Shown here: positions 43,685 through 52,847 of the stretch, in pieces
Layout: each line of letters begins with the position of its first letter
Position numbering within the stretch: position 1 is the stretch's first letter
The notes under the pieces: model-generated
Seen by the model: only the letters and a program-made list of their open reading frames with translations
The model's database searches: none
Told to the model about the DNA's origin: nothing
From: Paenibacillus aquistagni
GTDB lineage: Bacteria; Bacillota; Bacilli; Paenibacillales; Paenibacillaceae
Assembly: GCF_900177815.1 (NCBI RefSeq)
Contig: NZ_FXAZ01000003.1
Location: 248,001 to 312,000, forward strand
Length of the DNA stretch: 64,000 nucleotides
Reading direction: 5' to 3'
Program-made: the position numbers and the translations under genes

Positions 43685-43739
43685 TTGACTAGGCAGTCAT
43701 GGTTCAGGTATATTATGAATTGTTATGACTGGTCAGTCA
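43685..43739 (+). promoter_or_regulatory. RND-pump promoter with two TetR operators
   Basis: TGACTAGGCAGTCA (43686-43699, one mismatch) and TGACTGGTCAGTCA (43726-43739, perfect arms) are centred 40 bp apart. The first covers the -35 (TTGACT, 43685). The second lies just downstream of the -10 region (TATATT, 43709-43714, about 18 bp from the -35). Occupancy of both would shut the promoter. Confidence 0.75.
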
Positions 43740-43778
43740 ATGACCGGTTGGATAGGGAGATTAAGGAGGAGAGAAGCG

Positions 43779-46700
43779 TTGAATGGACTCATTCGTTTTA
43801 CCTTGAACAACAAGTTTGCCGTATGGTTAATGACCATTATCGTAACGGCTGCGGGCATCTACTCCGGTCTAAACATGAAGATGGAGACCCTGCCTGATAT
43901 TACGACCCCACTTGTCACCGTCACTACGGTATACCCAGGTGCTACGCCCCAAGAAGTAGCCGATCAGGTGACGAAGCCGATTGAGCAGCGGGTACAGAAT
44001 CTGTCTGGCGTCAATGTGGTAGGATCGTCTTCTTTCCAGAATGCCTCGCAGATTCAGATTGAATATCGTTTTGAGACAGATATGGAGAAGGCCGTCGAGG
44101 AGGTCAAGCAGGTATTAGCGGATGCTTCCTTTCCAGAGGGGGTTCAGAGTCCTCAAGTATCTCGTCTAAGCTTTAATGCCTTTCCTGTAATGACCTATGG
44201 CATCTCAGCGGATAATCAATCGCTCGCATCGCTTACGAAGCTCGTAAATGATGCTATCCTTCCGAAGTTCGAAGGCTTGGACGGTGTGGCGCAGGTTCAG
44301 ATCAGCGGCCAGCACGTCCAAGAAGTCGAGCTTACCTTTGATCAGGCAAAGCTTAAGCAGTATGGCCTAACCGAAGATACCGTTCAAGGGATGATTAAAG
44401 GATCAGATCTCAAATTCCCGCTTGGACTTTATACATTTGGCGATACAGAGCAATCGGTGCTCGTTGATGGCAAGTTCACAACGATTGAACAGCTCAAGTC
44501 CCTTAAGATTCCGTATACGCCATCTCTTCCTCAAGGCGCAAATGGGGCAGCGGGAGCTGGAGCAGGCGCTCAGAGTGGTGCTGCAGGCTCGCAAGGCGGA
44601 GCTGGAGCAGATGCTCTCATGGGACAAGGTGGAACACCTGCCGCAGGATCGAATGCAGGCGCAGATGTGGCAGCAGGAGAGCTGCCGCCGCAGGCCGTGA
44701 TGGGGCTGCCAACCGTAGAGCTTAGTGAGCTGGCTAAGATTGAGGTGATCGGCAAGGCTGAATCCATCTCCCGCACGAATGGCAAGGATGCAATCAGCCT
44801 TCAGATTATTAAGGCTGCAGATGCGAACACCGTCGAGGTTGTAGACGCTGCAAAAGGCCTTGCAGAGGAGCTTGAAGGCCGCTATCCTGATGTTCACTTT
44901 GTGTCTACGCTAGACCAAGGCGAGCCGATCGAAGAATCGGTACAGACCATGCTCAGCAAAGCCATCTTCGGCGCGGTCTTCGCTATGATCATCATTATGC
45001 TGTTCCTGCGCAATCTGCGCATGACCCTAATCTCGGTCGTGTCGATTCCGCTCTCCTTGATTATTGGCGTGCTTGTTCTCAAGCAGTTCGATATTACGCT
45101 TAATATTATGACTTTAGGGGCTATGACGGTGGCTATTGGCCGAGTCGTCGATGACTCCATCGTTGTCGTCGAGAACATCTATCGCCGCTTATCAATGAAG
45201 AAGGAAACGTTGAAAGGCATGGACCTTATTCGAGAAGCGACGAAGGAAATGTTCCTTCCGATCATGTCCTCGACCATTGTAACGATTGCGGTATTCCTTC
45301 CGCTCGGATTGGTACAGGGGATGGTAGGAGAGATGTTCTTGCCGTTTGCCCTGACCATTGTATTCTCGCTGCTTGCTTCCTTGCTTGTTGCGATTACCAT
45401 TGTGCCGATGATGGCGCATTCCTTGTTCAAGAAGGGCATCTCGGCAAAGCATATGCATCATGATGATAATCCTACACGACTAGGAAAAGCATACAAGCGT
45501 ATATTGGAGTGGAGCTTGAACCATAAGGTGATCACTTCCTTAATTGCAGTGATATTGCTTGTCGGCAGCATTCTGCTTGTACCGTTTGTTGGCGTCAGCT
45601 TCCTTCCTTCTGATGAAGAGAAGATGGTTATTGCCACGTATAAGCCTGCGCCAGGCCAAACGACGGCAGATGTGGAGAAGGTAACGGCCTCTGCAGACGA
45701 GTTCTTCCGCAGCCGCAAGGATGTGGAGCTTGTTCAGTATTCCTTCGGCGGCAGCAACCCGTTCAGCATGGGGCAGAGCAATCAAGCGTTGTTCTTCGTG
45801 AAGTACAACGACGACACGAAGAACTTTGGCACAGAGAAAGAAGAAGTCATTAAGCAGCTTCAGGAGCGCACGGATAAAGGCGAATGGGGCAATATGGATA
45901 TGATGTCCGGCGGCATGGGCGGCAGCAATCTTCAGATTCATGTATTCGGTTCGGATCTAGAAGCGATGAAGCCTGTCGTGATGGACGTAGAGTCGCGATT
46001 AGCGAACATTGAGGGCCTTAAAAATGTAGAGAGCGGCTTGTCCGAAGCCTACGATGAATATACGCTTAACGTTAATCAAGAGAAGCTTAGTCAGTATGGC
46101 CTGACAACTGCCCAAGTGGGTATGGCGCTTAGCCAGCAGCACAGTAAGCCTGTGCTGACGACCGTCCAGCATGAAGATGAGGAGCTGAATGTGTACGTTC
46201 ATGTAGAAGAGCCAACCTATGGCTCCATTGATGATATGCTGAAGCGCACCTTGATGACGCCGCTTGGACAGCAGATTGCCATCAAAGATGTTGTGGATGT
46301 AACGAAAGGGCAGACGTCCGACACCATTACGAGACGTGACGGTCGCCTGATGCTGCAGGTAAGCGCAGAGATTACAGAGAACAATGTGGCGGATGTATCT
46401 TCTGCTGTCAATAAAGAGATTGAGAGCATGACGATTCCTGCAGGCATGGACATTGCCATGGGTGGGGTCACAGAGGATATCCAAGAGTCGTTCACACAGC
46501 TTGGCGTTGCGATGCTGGCGGCGATTGCCATTGTATATCTGATTCTTGTGATTACATTTGGCGGCGGTCTCGCGCCGTTCGCAATTCTATTCTCGCTTCC
46601 GTTTACCGTCATTGGGGCGATTGTTGCTCTGTTGATCGCAGGAGAGACTATCAGTATCTCCGCAATGATCGGCGCCTTGATGTTGATTGGGATAGTGGTA

Positions 46701-47012
46701 ACGAATGCCATCGTATTGATCGATCGCGTGATTCACAAGGAGCGCGAGGGAATGCCAACACGGGAAGCCTTGCTTGAAGCAGGGGCAACTCGTCTTCGTC
46801 CAATTCTGATGACCGCAATCGCGACTATAGGCGCGCTGATTCCGCTCGCGATCGGAATGGAAGGCAGCGGTCTCATCTCGAAGGGGCTTGGCGTTACGGT
46901 TATCGGCGGACTTACAAGCTCGACCTTGCTTACATTGGTTATGGTGCCAATCGTATATGAAAGCCTAATGAAGCTGCGCCGCAAGGACAAAGCTCAGAAG
47001 GCGGCCGCATAA
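43779..47012 (+). CDS. RND family efflux transporter (AcrB/SwrC-like)
   Basis: A 1077-residue pump with 12 membrane helices in two halves. Proton-relay Asp residues lie in VAIGRVVDDSIVVVENIYR. Porter segments include TTVYPGATPQEVADQVTKPIEQRV. The start is a TTG at 43779 with AAGGAGG nine bases upstream; upstream ATG codons (43725, 43740) lack such a site and would lie on the operator. A stretch rich in Gly, Ala, Ser and Gln (about residues 250-307) interrupts the first porter domain and looks inserted. No membrane-fusion or outer-membrane partner is present, as expected in a Gram-positive. Drug, surfactin-like lipopeptide or lipid export is likely. Confidence 0.93.
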   Translation: MNGLIRFTLNNKFAVWLMTIIVTAAGIYSGLNMKMETLPDITTPLVTVTTVYPGATPQEVADQVTKPIEQRVQNLSGVNVVGSSSFQNASQIQIEYRFETDMEKAVEEVKQVLADASFPEGVQSPQVSRLSFNAFPVMTYGISADNQSLASLTKLVNDAILPKFEGLDGVAQVQISGQHVQEVELTFDQAKLKQYGLTEDTVQGMIKGSDLKFPLGLYTFGDTEQSVLVDGKFTTIEQLKSLKIPYTPSLPQGANGAAGAGAGAQSGAAGSQGGAGADALMGQGGTPAAGSNAGADVAAGELPPQAVMGLPTVELSELAKIEVIGKAESISRTNGKDAISLQIIKAADANTVEVVDAAKGLAEELEGRYPDVHFVSTLDQGEPIEESVQTMLSKAIFGAVFAMIIIMLFLRNLRMTLISVVSIPLSLIIGVLVLKQFDITLNIMTLGAMTVAIGRVVDDSIVVVENIYRRLSMKKETLKGMDLIREATKEMFLPIMSSTIVTIAVFLPLGLVQGMVGEMFLPFALTIVFSLLASLLVAITIVPMMAHSLFKKGISAKHMHHDDNPTRLGKAYKRILEWSLNHKVITSLIAVILLVGSILLVPFVGVSFLPSDEEKMVIATYKPAPGQTTADVEKVTASADEFFRSRKDVELVQYSFGGSNPFSMGQSNQALFFVKYNDDTKNFGTEKEEVIKQLQERTDKGEWGNMDMMSGGMGGSNLQIHVFGSDLEAMKPVVMDVESRLANIEGLKNVESGLSEAYDEYTLNVNQEKLSQYGLTTAQVGMALSQQHSKPVLTTVQHEDEELNVYVHVEEPTYGSIDDMLKRTLMTPLGQQIAIKDVVDVTKGQTSDTITRRDGRLMLQVSAEITENNVADVSSAVNKEIESMTIPAGMDIAMGGVTEDIQESFTQLGVAMLAAIAIVYLILVITFGGGLAPFAILFSLPFTVIGAIVALLIAGETISISAMIGALMLIGIVVTNAIVLIDRVIHKEREGMPTREALLEAGATRLRPILMTAIATIGALIPLAIGMEGSGLISKGLGVTVIGGLTSSTLLTLVMVPIVYESLMKLRRKDKAQKAAA

Positions 47013-47110
47013 CCACGACCAACGAAGCACGCATATAACGCTGGAGAATCGGATCGAGCAATAGACAAGTCGCACATGGATGCGCTTTGCATGTTGCTGT
47101 CCAATTCAAA

Positions 47111-47152
47111 CAGGGCTTTCTTCTCTTATATGGAGAAGGAAGCCCTGCTTTG
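47111..47152. terminator. Bidirectional terminator between RND and Rrf2 genes
   Basis: CAGGGCTTTCTTCTC (47111-47125) pairs with GAGAAGGAAGCCCTG (47133-47147), 15 bp with one mismatch, then CTTTG; T-rich on the other strand too. Confidence 0.85.
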
Positions 47153-47179
47153 TATGATATACGTATCCTGCGAACAGGG

Positions 47180-47611
47180 TTACGGTGCGGATCGTTCCTT
47201 AAAGTCTTCAATCAGCATCTCTATTGTAATCTCCGCCAATACGCGCTCCATCGCGCTTTGTGCGCGTCCAAGCACACCTTCTAGCACGTGCTGGATATTG
47301 GCACCGATCAAGCATGCGGGATTCGGATTCTCATGCATGTGGAATAGTTCTCCCTCGCCTACGACCTCGACAGCGTGGTATACGTCAAGCAAGGAGATGT
47401 CGGCAGGCTCCTTCAATAAAGCTGCGCCACCTGCGCCGGCCCGAACCTGAACCATCTGCGCCTTTTTCAGCATCCCCATCAGTCTGCGGATCACTACAGG
47501 ATTCGTGTTCACGCTTCCCGCAATCCACTCCGATGTCTGATGCTCCCCTCGATTGATCCCTAATAAGCACAGGATATGAACGGCAACGCTAAAGCGGCTG
47601 CTGATCTTCAT
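47180..47611 (-). CDS. Rrf2 family regulator (YwnA-like)
   Basis: 143 residues with the winged-helix N-terminus MKISSRFSVAVHILCLL and recognition region TNPVVIRRLMGMLKKAQMVQVRAG. It lacks the three clustered cysteines that hold the Fe-S cluster in IscR/NsrR; only isolated Cys14 and a Cys near 99 are present. It is therefore of the cluster-free YwnA/CymR-like kind. GAGGTGATC precedes the ATG. An inverted repeat immediately upstream suggests self-repression. It is divergent from the purine permease gene. Confidence 0.9.
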   Translation of the reverse strand: MKISSRFSVAVHILCLLGINRGEHQTSEWIAGSVNTNPVVIRRLMGMLKKAQMVQVRAGAGGAALLKEPADISLLDVYHAVEVVGEGELFHMHENPNPACLIGANIQHVLEGVLGRAQSAMERVLAEITIEMLIEDFKERSAP

Positions 47612-47624
47612 TGTTGATCACCTC

Positions 47625-47647
47625 GTTGCAACAATTATAGTTACAAC
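47625..47647. promoter_or_regulatory. Rrf2 operator
   Basis: GTTGCAAC and GTTACAAC form 8-bp inverted arms with one mismatch around AATTATA, 14 bp upstream of the Rrf2 start. Confidence 0.65.
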
Positions 47648-47699
47648 TCTTCGTGAAGTCAATGGCGCGTGCAGCGCGCGAATGAGCGAGAAAGAGTTG
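47644..47699. promoter_or_regulatory. Stem-loop region in the Rrf2-permease intergenic
   Basis: CAACTCTT (47644-47651) and AAGAGTTG (47692-47699) pair outside an inner GCGCG/CGCGC hairpin (47665-47679). It has no T-run. No purine riboswitch motif (CTACC or GTAAA loops) was found here. Confidence 0.4.
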
Positions 47700-47802
47700 C
47701 GCATAATAAAGGCACGCTGCCCTAAAATAAACAAACAGCGCCATCATCCACCAGTTGAAGCAAGCTCCTGTCAAAGGTGGATCCAAAGGGGACTTGTCTT
47801 AT

Positions 47803-49095
47803 ATGTTGGAGAAATGGTTTAAGCTCAAAGCATATGGCACCGATGTTCGAACCGAAGTAACGGCAGGTGCGACGACCTTTTTTACAATGGTATATATCGT
47901 AATCGTGAACCCTGCCATCTTATCCGGTGCAGGAGTACCGTTCCAACAGGTGTTTACCGCTACCATAGTGGCGGCCATCATCGGCACACTCACGATGGCG
48001 CTCTTTGCGAATCATCCGATTGCCATTGCGCCGGGGATGGGGATGAATGCTTATTTTACTTCAGTGGTAGCTGCTCATGGCATCAGTTATCAAGTTGCTT
48101 TTGGCACCGTATTTGCAGCAGGGATTCTATTCTTGTTGCTCACCTTTACGAGGCTTCGAGAGTTGCTGATTGATTCCATTCCTCCAGCGCTCAAATACGG
48201 GATCACAGGGGGCATTGGACTGTTTATCGCTTTTATTGGCCTGAAGTACGCAGGCCTTGTCATTGCCAATGAATCGACCATGGTGACGCTTGGCAATCTG
48301 AAAGAGCCGATCACGGTTCTGTCGATCTGCGGCTTGCTGTTAACCTTGGTGCTGATGTCAAGAGGTCTCAAGGGCGCCTTGTTCATTGGGATGGCGGTAA
48401 CCGCTGCGGCAGGCTATTTTATGGGGCTCTTGAAGTTTCATGGAGTAGTGGCTTGGCCGCAACCGCCAGTCTTGTTCGATCTCGACATCTTCGGGGTATT
48501 CCAGCACGGGCTGTACACCGTGGTGTTTGCCTTCTTACTGGTCGCTATCTTCGATACGACCGGCACGATGATTGGCGTTGCGGAGCAGGCAGGCATTATG
48601 AAGGATGGCAAGCTGCCAAGAGCGAAGCAAGCGCTGTTTGCGGATGCGTTAGCGACAACGGCTGGCTCAGTCCTGGGCACGACACCGTGTTCAGCTTATG
48701 TGGAATCATCTGCAGGCGTGGCGGCTGGAGGACGTACCGGATTAACGACGCTGACGGTGTCTATCTTCTTTTTACTGTCGCTGTTCTTCTCGCCGCTTAT
48801 CGAATCCATCGCCTCCTTGTCGGCGATAACATCGCCTGCATTGATTGTGGTCGGCTGCTTCATGATGGAGGGACTTGCTCATGTACGCTGGAAGCAGTTC
48901 GATGAAGCGTTCCCCGCCTTTGCGATCATGATTATGATGCCGCTCACCTCGAGCATCGCGACAGGGATTGCGATTGGCTTCATAACGTATCCTTTGCTTA
49001 AGTTATTCAATGGCAAAGGCAAAGAGGTGCACCCGATCCTTTATGTATTCGGCGTAATTTTTGCGATTCAAATGGTATTTTTTCCAGCTCATTGA
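47803..49095 (+). CDS. NCS2/AzgA-type purine permease (PbuG/PbuO-like)
   Basis: 430 residues with about 13 hydrophobic segments. Family markers are TEVTAGATTFFTMVYIVIVNPAILS (residues 16-40), HPIAIAPGMGMNAYF near 72 and GTTPCSAYVESSAGVAAGGRTGLTT near 295. These AzgA-like proteins take up adenine, guanine or hypoxanthine with protons. ATG 47803 is preceded by AAAGGGGAC; the frame from 47755 lacks a site. It fits with adenine deaminase in the same window, though it is 8 kb away and has no visible riboswitch. Confidence 0.92.
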   Translation: MLEKWFKLKAYGTDVRTEVTAGATTFFTMVYIVIVNPAILSGAGVPFQQVFTATIVAAIIGTLTMALFANHPIAIAPGMGMNAYFTSVVAAHGISYQVAFGTVFAAGILFLLLTFTRLRELLIDSIPPALKYGITGGIGLFIAFIGLKYAGLVIANESTMVTLGNLKEPITVLSICGLLLTLVLMSRGLKGALFIGMAVTAAAGYFMGLLKFHGVVAWPQPPVLFDLDIFGVFQHGLYTVVFAFLLVAIFDTTGTMIGVAEQAGIMKDGKLPRAKQALFADALATTAGSVLGTTPCSAYVESSAGVAAGGRTGLTTLTVSIFFLLSLFFSPLIESIASLSAITSPALIVVGCFMMEGLAHVRWKQFDEAFPAFAIMIMMPLTSSIATGIAIGFITYPLLKLFNGKGKEVHPILYVFGVIFAIQMVFFPAH

Positions 49096-49295
49096 AGAAT
49101 GGAATCGAATTTGAATTATATGGAACAAGTTCCGTAATTCCCAGTAGGCAGGTATATAAACGCTTATTATACTTAGGAAATGTCTATGTGCGTGTTGTCA
49201 CAAGTATCGCTGGCGAGAACGAAGCGGAATTCTCGCGGATCAGCTTGTGTACAAGACGCAGATAGAGGATTTGGAAAAAGGAGAGCTTGACATCT

Positions 49296-50726
49296 ATGAG
49301 TGACAAAGAAGCAAAAAAGCTGCGATGGTATAACATTGCGCTTATGGCATTCGTCTCTGTATGGGGATTCGGTAATGTCGTCAACAACTATGCAAACCAA
49401 GGTTTAACGGTCATCACCTCGTGGATCTTGATCATTGCTTTGTACTTCGTTCCATATGCCTTGATGGTGGGCCAATTGGGTTCCGCCTTCCAATACGGCA
49501 AGGGCGGCGTCAGCAGCTGGATTAAGGAAACAATGGGGAAAGACCTTGCTTATATGGCGGCTTGGACCTATTGGGTCGTACATATTCCTTATTTGGCTCA
49601 GAAGCCGCAAGCGATACTGATCGCCTTGGGCTGGACATTCACAGGCAATGGAGACTTAACGAAGTCATTCAGCACCTTCTGGCTGCAGTTTATCACTTTA
49701 ATTATTTTTGTTCTGTTCTTGTGGATTGCCTCAAGAGGCATCACATCCTTGAAGCGGATTGGTACCATTGCGGGGATCAGCGTATTCATCATGTCGCTAT
49801 TGTACATTCTGCTTGCCGTAACCGCTCCAACTCTAACCGGCGCGGAGGTTGCAACGCAAAATATTACGTTCAAGACATTCATTCCAGAATTCAATTTTGC
49901 CTACTTTACAACCTTGTCTATGCTGGTGTTTGCGGTTGGGGGAGCGGAGAAGATTTCTCCTTATGTCAACAATACGCTTAATCCGGGCCGAGAATTCCCT
50001 CGCGGGATGATCGTGCTGGCGATTCTCGTGTCGATCTGTGCGCTGCTTGGCTCCTATGCGATGGGCATCATGTTCGACTCGCATCATATTCCGGTTGACC
50101 TGAAGATGAACGGGCAATATTACGCCTTCCAGATTCTTGGAGAGTATTACGGTCTTGGCAATGTGCTTATGGTCATCTATGCTTTGGCAAATACACTAGC
50201 CCAGATCTCCGCGCTTGCATTTTCCATCGATGCGCCGCTTAAAGTGCTGCTTGCAGATGCAGATGAATCGCATATTCCAAAATCATTGCTTAAAACAAAT
50301 GAGCGTGGAACGCCAGTAAACGGCTACCTGTTAACGCTGATTCTGGTCGGCATTCTGATCATGGTGCCGGCACTAGGCATCGGAGAGATGAACTCCTTGT
50401 TCAACTGGCTGCTGGATCTGAATTCGATCGTCATGCCGCTTCGCTATCTGTTCGTATTCCTAGCGTTTATGGCTCTTATGCGTGCGCTAGATAAATACAA
50501 GTCAGAGTACTATTTTGTTAAAAATAAAACGCTTGGCTTCGGAATCGGGCTGTGGTGCTTCCTGTTTACGGCCTTTGCTTGTGTAATGGGAATGTTCCCT
50601 AAGGTCGAAAGCTTTACGAGCGAATGGTATTTCCAGCTCATCCTGAACATCGGTACACCGTTTATTCTGCTTGGTCTTGGCTTGATTCTGCCGATGCTAG
50701 CTAGACGTAATAAGAGAGCATCATGA
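49296..50726 (+). CDS. APC family amino acid permease (GadC/YjeM-like)
   Basis: 476 residues with 12 or so membrane helices. The N-terminus LRWYNIALMAFVSVWGFGNVVNNYANQGL matches the glutamate/GABA antiporter branch of the APC superfamily (pattern FxxVWGF). Later FAVGGAEKISPYVN and INAPLK-like SIDAPLKVLL segments follow. AAGGAGAG lies about ten bases before the ATG at 49296; a TTG at 49287 is closer but less likely. The substrate is unknown, probably an amino acid. A 7-bp hairpin (GCGAGAA/TTCTCGC, 49213-49236) lies in its leader. Confidence 0.88.
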   Translation: MSDKEAKKLRWYNIALMAFVSVWGFGNVVNNYANQGLTVITSWILIIALYFVPYALMVGQLGSAFQYGKGGVSSWIKETMGKDLAYMAAWTYWVVHIPYLAQKPQAILIALGWTFTGNGDLTKSFSTFWLQFITLIIFVLFLWIASRGITSLKRIGTIAGISVFIMSLLYILLAVTAPTLTGAEVATQNITFKTFIPEFNFAYFTTLSMLVFAVGGAEKISPYVNNTLNPGREFPRGMIVLAILVSICALLGSYAMGIMFDSHHIPVDLKMNGQYYAFQILGEYYGLGNVLMVIYALANTLAQISALAFSIDAPLKVLLADADESHIPKSLLKTNERGTPVNGYLLTLILVGILIMVPALGIGEMNSLFNWLLDLNSIVMPLRYLFVFLAFMALMRALDKYKSEYYFVKNKTLGFGIGLWCFLFTAFACVMGMFPKVESFTSEWYFQLILNIGTPFILLGLGLILPMLARRNKRAS

Positions 50727-51073
50727 AGCAACACCCGCTAAGCGTAACAAAAGATCATTTACTGACCAATATCGTAATCTAACAGAAGAGCCTTATTGGT
50801 CATGGTTTATGCAGCGAATATAACTTCAAATAAGCCTAAATGCGCAGATGTGATAAGACCGAAGCGTGTTGAAGTCATGTGCTGCGAGAAGCTAATGAAC
50901 TGAAGAGGCTGAGTTTCAGGGAGAACTTCCCCGAAGCTTGGCCTTTTTTGTTTTCGAGAAAGTCCGTGATTCAAGATCATTGATTTGCTATTTTCCATAT
51001 TGAATAGGCTTGAAATAAATATGACATTCGTACATAATGTTTATATAATGACAAACGAAATGAGTGATCGTTT
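50727..51073. other. Gap with terminator after the APC permease
   Basis: An imperfect hairpin at about 50907-50943 (GGCTGAGTTTCAGGG with CCCCGAAGCTTGGCC) is followed by TTTTTTG and ends the permease transcript. No gene is seen. Confidence 0.7.
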
Positions 51074-51841
51074 ATGAAAATAGATGTGTCTGATTATTTC
51101 CAGCGTGCGACGATAGAGGAACTAAAACAGGGGCATCTCTATGATCCTAAGACGGAGCAGCATGTATGCCTGATATGCGGACAATGCTACGAGGAAGGTG
51201 TTATTTATACAGATGGCGAGCCGACAGCCTTCTACGAGGCGAAGAAGAAGGTGAAGCTTCATATTCAAGCAGAACATGAATCGATGTTTCATTATTTGAT
51301 CGGCCTTGATAAGAAGCGCACCGGCCTGTCGGACGTGCAGAAGGAGCTGCTGCTGCGCTTTTATAACGGCTTCTCCGACTCGGATATCGTCAAGGAGCTT
51401 GGCGGAAGTGCCTCCACCATTCGCAACCATCGGTTTACGATGAGAGAGAAGCTGAAGCAGGCGAAGCTGTTTATTGCGCTGATGGAGCTTGTAGAAGCGA
51501 AGAATGATGAAGCACCGAAGCTGGTGGCGATTCCTCAGCATGCTGCGCGTGTTGATGAACGCTATGCGGTGACAGAGGAAGAGAAGACGAAGATTCTGCA
51601 GCAATATTTTAAAGAAGGATTGAATGGGCCGATCGAGAGCTTTCCGAAGAAGGAGAAGCGCAAGCTTGTTATCCTTCAGGCGCTGCTGAACCGGTTTGAC
51701 CGAGAACAAACGTATACGGAGAAGCAGATCAACGAGATTCTGATGTCGGCTTATCCCGATTATGTAACGCTGAGACGCTATCTCATCGAATATGGCTTTC
51801 TGGATCGCAAGGATGATGGAAGCGAGTATTGGCTTAAGTAG
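51074..51841 (+). CDS. DUF2087 protein with putative zinc site and LuxR-type HTH
   Basis: 255 residues. The N-terminus has a CxxCxxC..HxxxxH arrangement (Cys32, Cys35, Cys38, His63, His68), likely a zinc site. Residues about 86-130 (SDVQKELLLRFYNGFSDSDIVKELGGSASTIRNHRFTMREKL) form a sigma-4/LuxR-like helix-turn-helix. The C-terminal DUF2087 domain (about 165-255) contains PKKEKRKLVILQALLNRFDREQTYTEKQINEIL and a terminal YGFLDRKDDGSEYWL. It is probably a transcription regulator. The GIY-YIG-like gene follows 15 bp later, implying an operon. Confidence 0.85.
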   Translation: MKIDVSDYFQRATIEELKQGHLYDPKTEQHVCLICGQCYEEGVIYTDGEPTAFYEAKKKVKLHIQAEHESMFHYLIGLDKKRTGLSDVQKELLLRFYNGFSDSDIVKELGGSASTIRNHRFTMREKLKQAKLFIALMELVEAKNDEAPKLVAIPQHAARVDERYAVTEEEKTKILQQYFKEGLNGPIESFPKKEKRKLVILQALLNRFDREQTYTEKQINEILMSAYPDYVTLRRYLIEYGFLDRKDDGSEYWLK

Positions 51842-51856
51842 GAGAGGAGAGGAATT

Positions 51857-52234
51857 ATGATGGAACAACCATCCAAATCAACAAAGAAATCAAAAGATGA
51901 ATTGAAAATGATCGCCCGTGAATACGCTAAAACCCATCGCCGCATGGGGGTTTATCAGATTGTAAATAAGGAGAACGGCTATTTCGTGCTCGGCAGCAGC
52001 ATGGATGTGGATCAGGTATGGAATAAGGAGAAATTCACCCTCGACTTAGGCTCGCATATGAATAAGGAGCTTCAGAAGCAGTGGAATGAGTACGGTGGAG
52101 AGGCCTTCGAGCTCAAGGTGCTGGAGGAGCTGAAGCCAGAGGAGGAGTACATTGTCGAGCCTGCGGACCGGCTAAAGTATAAGCCAAGGCTCAAGGAGCT
52201 GCTAGAGGCTTGGGAACAGAAGCTTAAGCCATAG
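51857..52234 (+). CDS. GIY-YIG-like protein, nuclease motif degenerate
   Basis: 125 residues. GVYQIVNKENGYFVLGS (31-47) is the GIY-YIG core with GVY for GIY and FVLG for YIG. FTLDLGSHMNKELQKQWNEYGGEAFELKVLEEL follows, as in the GIY-YIG family. The usual Arg and Glu of the active site are not both obvious, so it may bind rather than cut nucleic acid. It is preceded by the DUF2087 regulator in the same unit, and GGAGAGG precedes the start. Function unknown. Confidence 0.8.
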   Translation: MMEQPSKSTKKSKDELKMIAREYAKTHRRMGVYQIVNKENGYFVLGSSMDVDQVWNKEKFTLDLGSHMNKELQKQWNEYGGEAFELKVLEELKPEEEYIVEPADRLKYKPRLKELLEAWEQKLKP

Positions 52235-52379
52235 TTCCAGACAGAACATGCTTTGGTTCCATGCCGCATGCTCATGTTGGCTGTAGAATCAAGTCACAAG
52301 AGAAATCGATACAACCGCCATCTAAAGTTCAGCTAACAGTTAAGCATGGGTATTTAGGTTGAACTCAAAATGGCGGTTA

Positions 52380-52802
52380 TTATCTATTTTGTCCTCTCTG
52401 ACGAGCTAAGAAAATAATAAACAAAATATAAAATGGATACGCACATGCTGCAAATATAGTAATCAGACCTACCACTTTATTCGCCTTGTCTTCGGGGTTT
52501 ACGATGGGAAATAAAGAAGTGAAAACATAACTAAAACCTATAAAATATACAAACCATGACACACAGCTAATATAATTTAAATTGTTCAAGGATGTAAAAT
52601 GGGGGGCTAATATAAATATATACACAACTCCAATTAACGGAATCAATAGAAGGTTGAGCAGTAAAATGGAGTTCATGACAAACTCTGGCTCCCAGCCTGT
52701 TAATCTAGCAATACGAGAAACATTGAAAGCCAAATGCACCTCTACAAAAAATAAAAACCCAAAATAAGCACTTAAAACATTCAAATATAAGAACTTGCGC
52801 AT
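52380..52802 (-). CDS. Hypothetical four-helix membrane protein
   Basis: 140 residues with four hydrophobic segments (about 3-25, 45-68, 78-97, 110-132) and short loops; not recognised. The gene is AT-rich compared with its neighbours. AGGAGG precedes the start. Its leader carries the alternative hairpins at 52848-52924. Confidence 0.65.
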   Translation of the reverse strand: MRKFLYLNVLSAYFGFLFFVEVHLAFNVSRIARLTGWEPEFVMNSILLLNLLLIPLIGVVYIFILAPHFTSLNNLNYISCVSWFVYFIGFSYVFTSLFPIVNPEDKANKVVGLITIFAACAYPFYILFIIFLARQRGQNR

Positions 52803-52847
52803 GGTCTTTCCTCCTTCTAACCCACAACATGCTCATCTACCATAGAG

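Noticed and set aside
45540-46711. Several long antisense frames inside the RND gene
   Set aside because: All lack ribosome sites and overlap conserved RND coding sequence; typical shadow frames.
47612-47802. Possible purine riboswitch ahead of the AzgA-type permease
   Set aside because: No CTACC or CCGTAAA loops are present; only a simple GC hairpin without a T-run.
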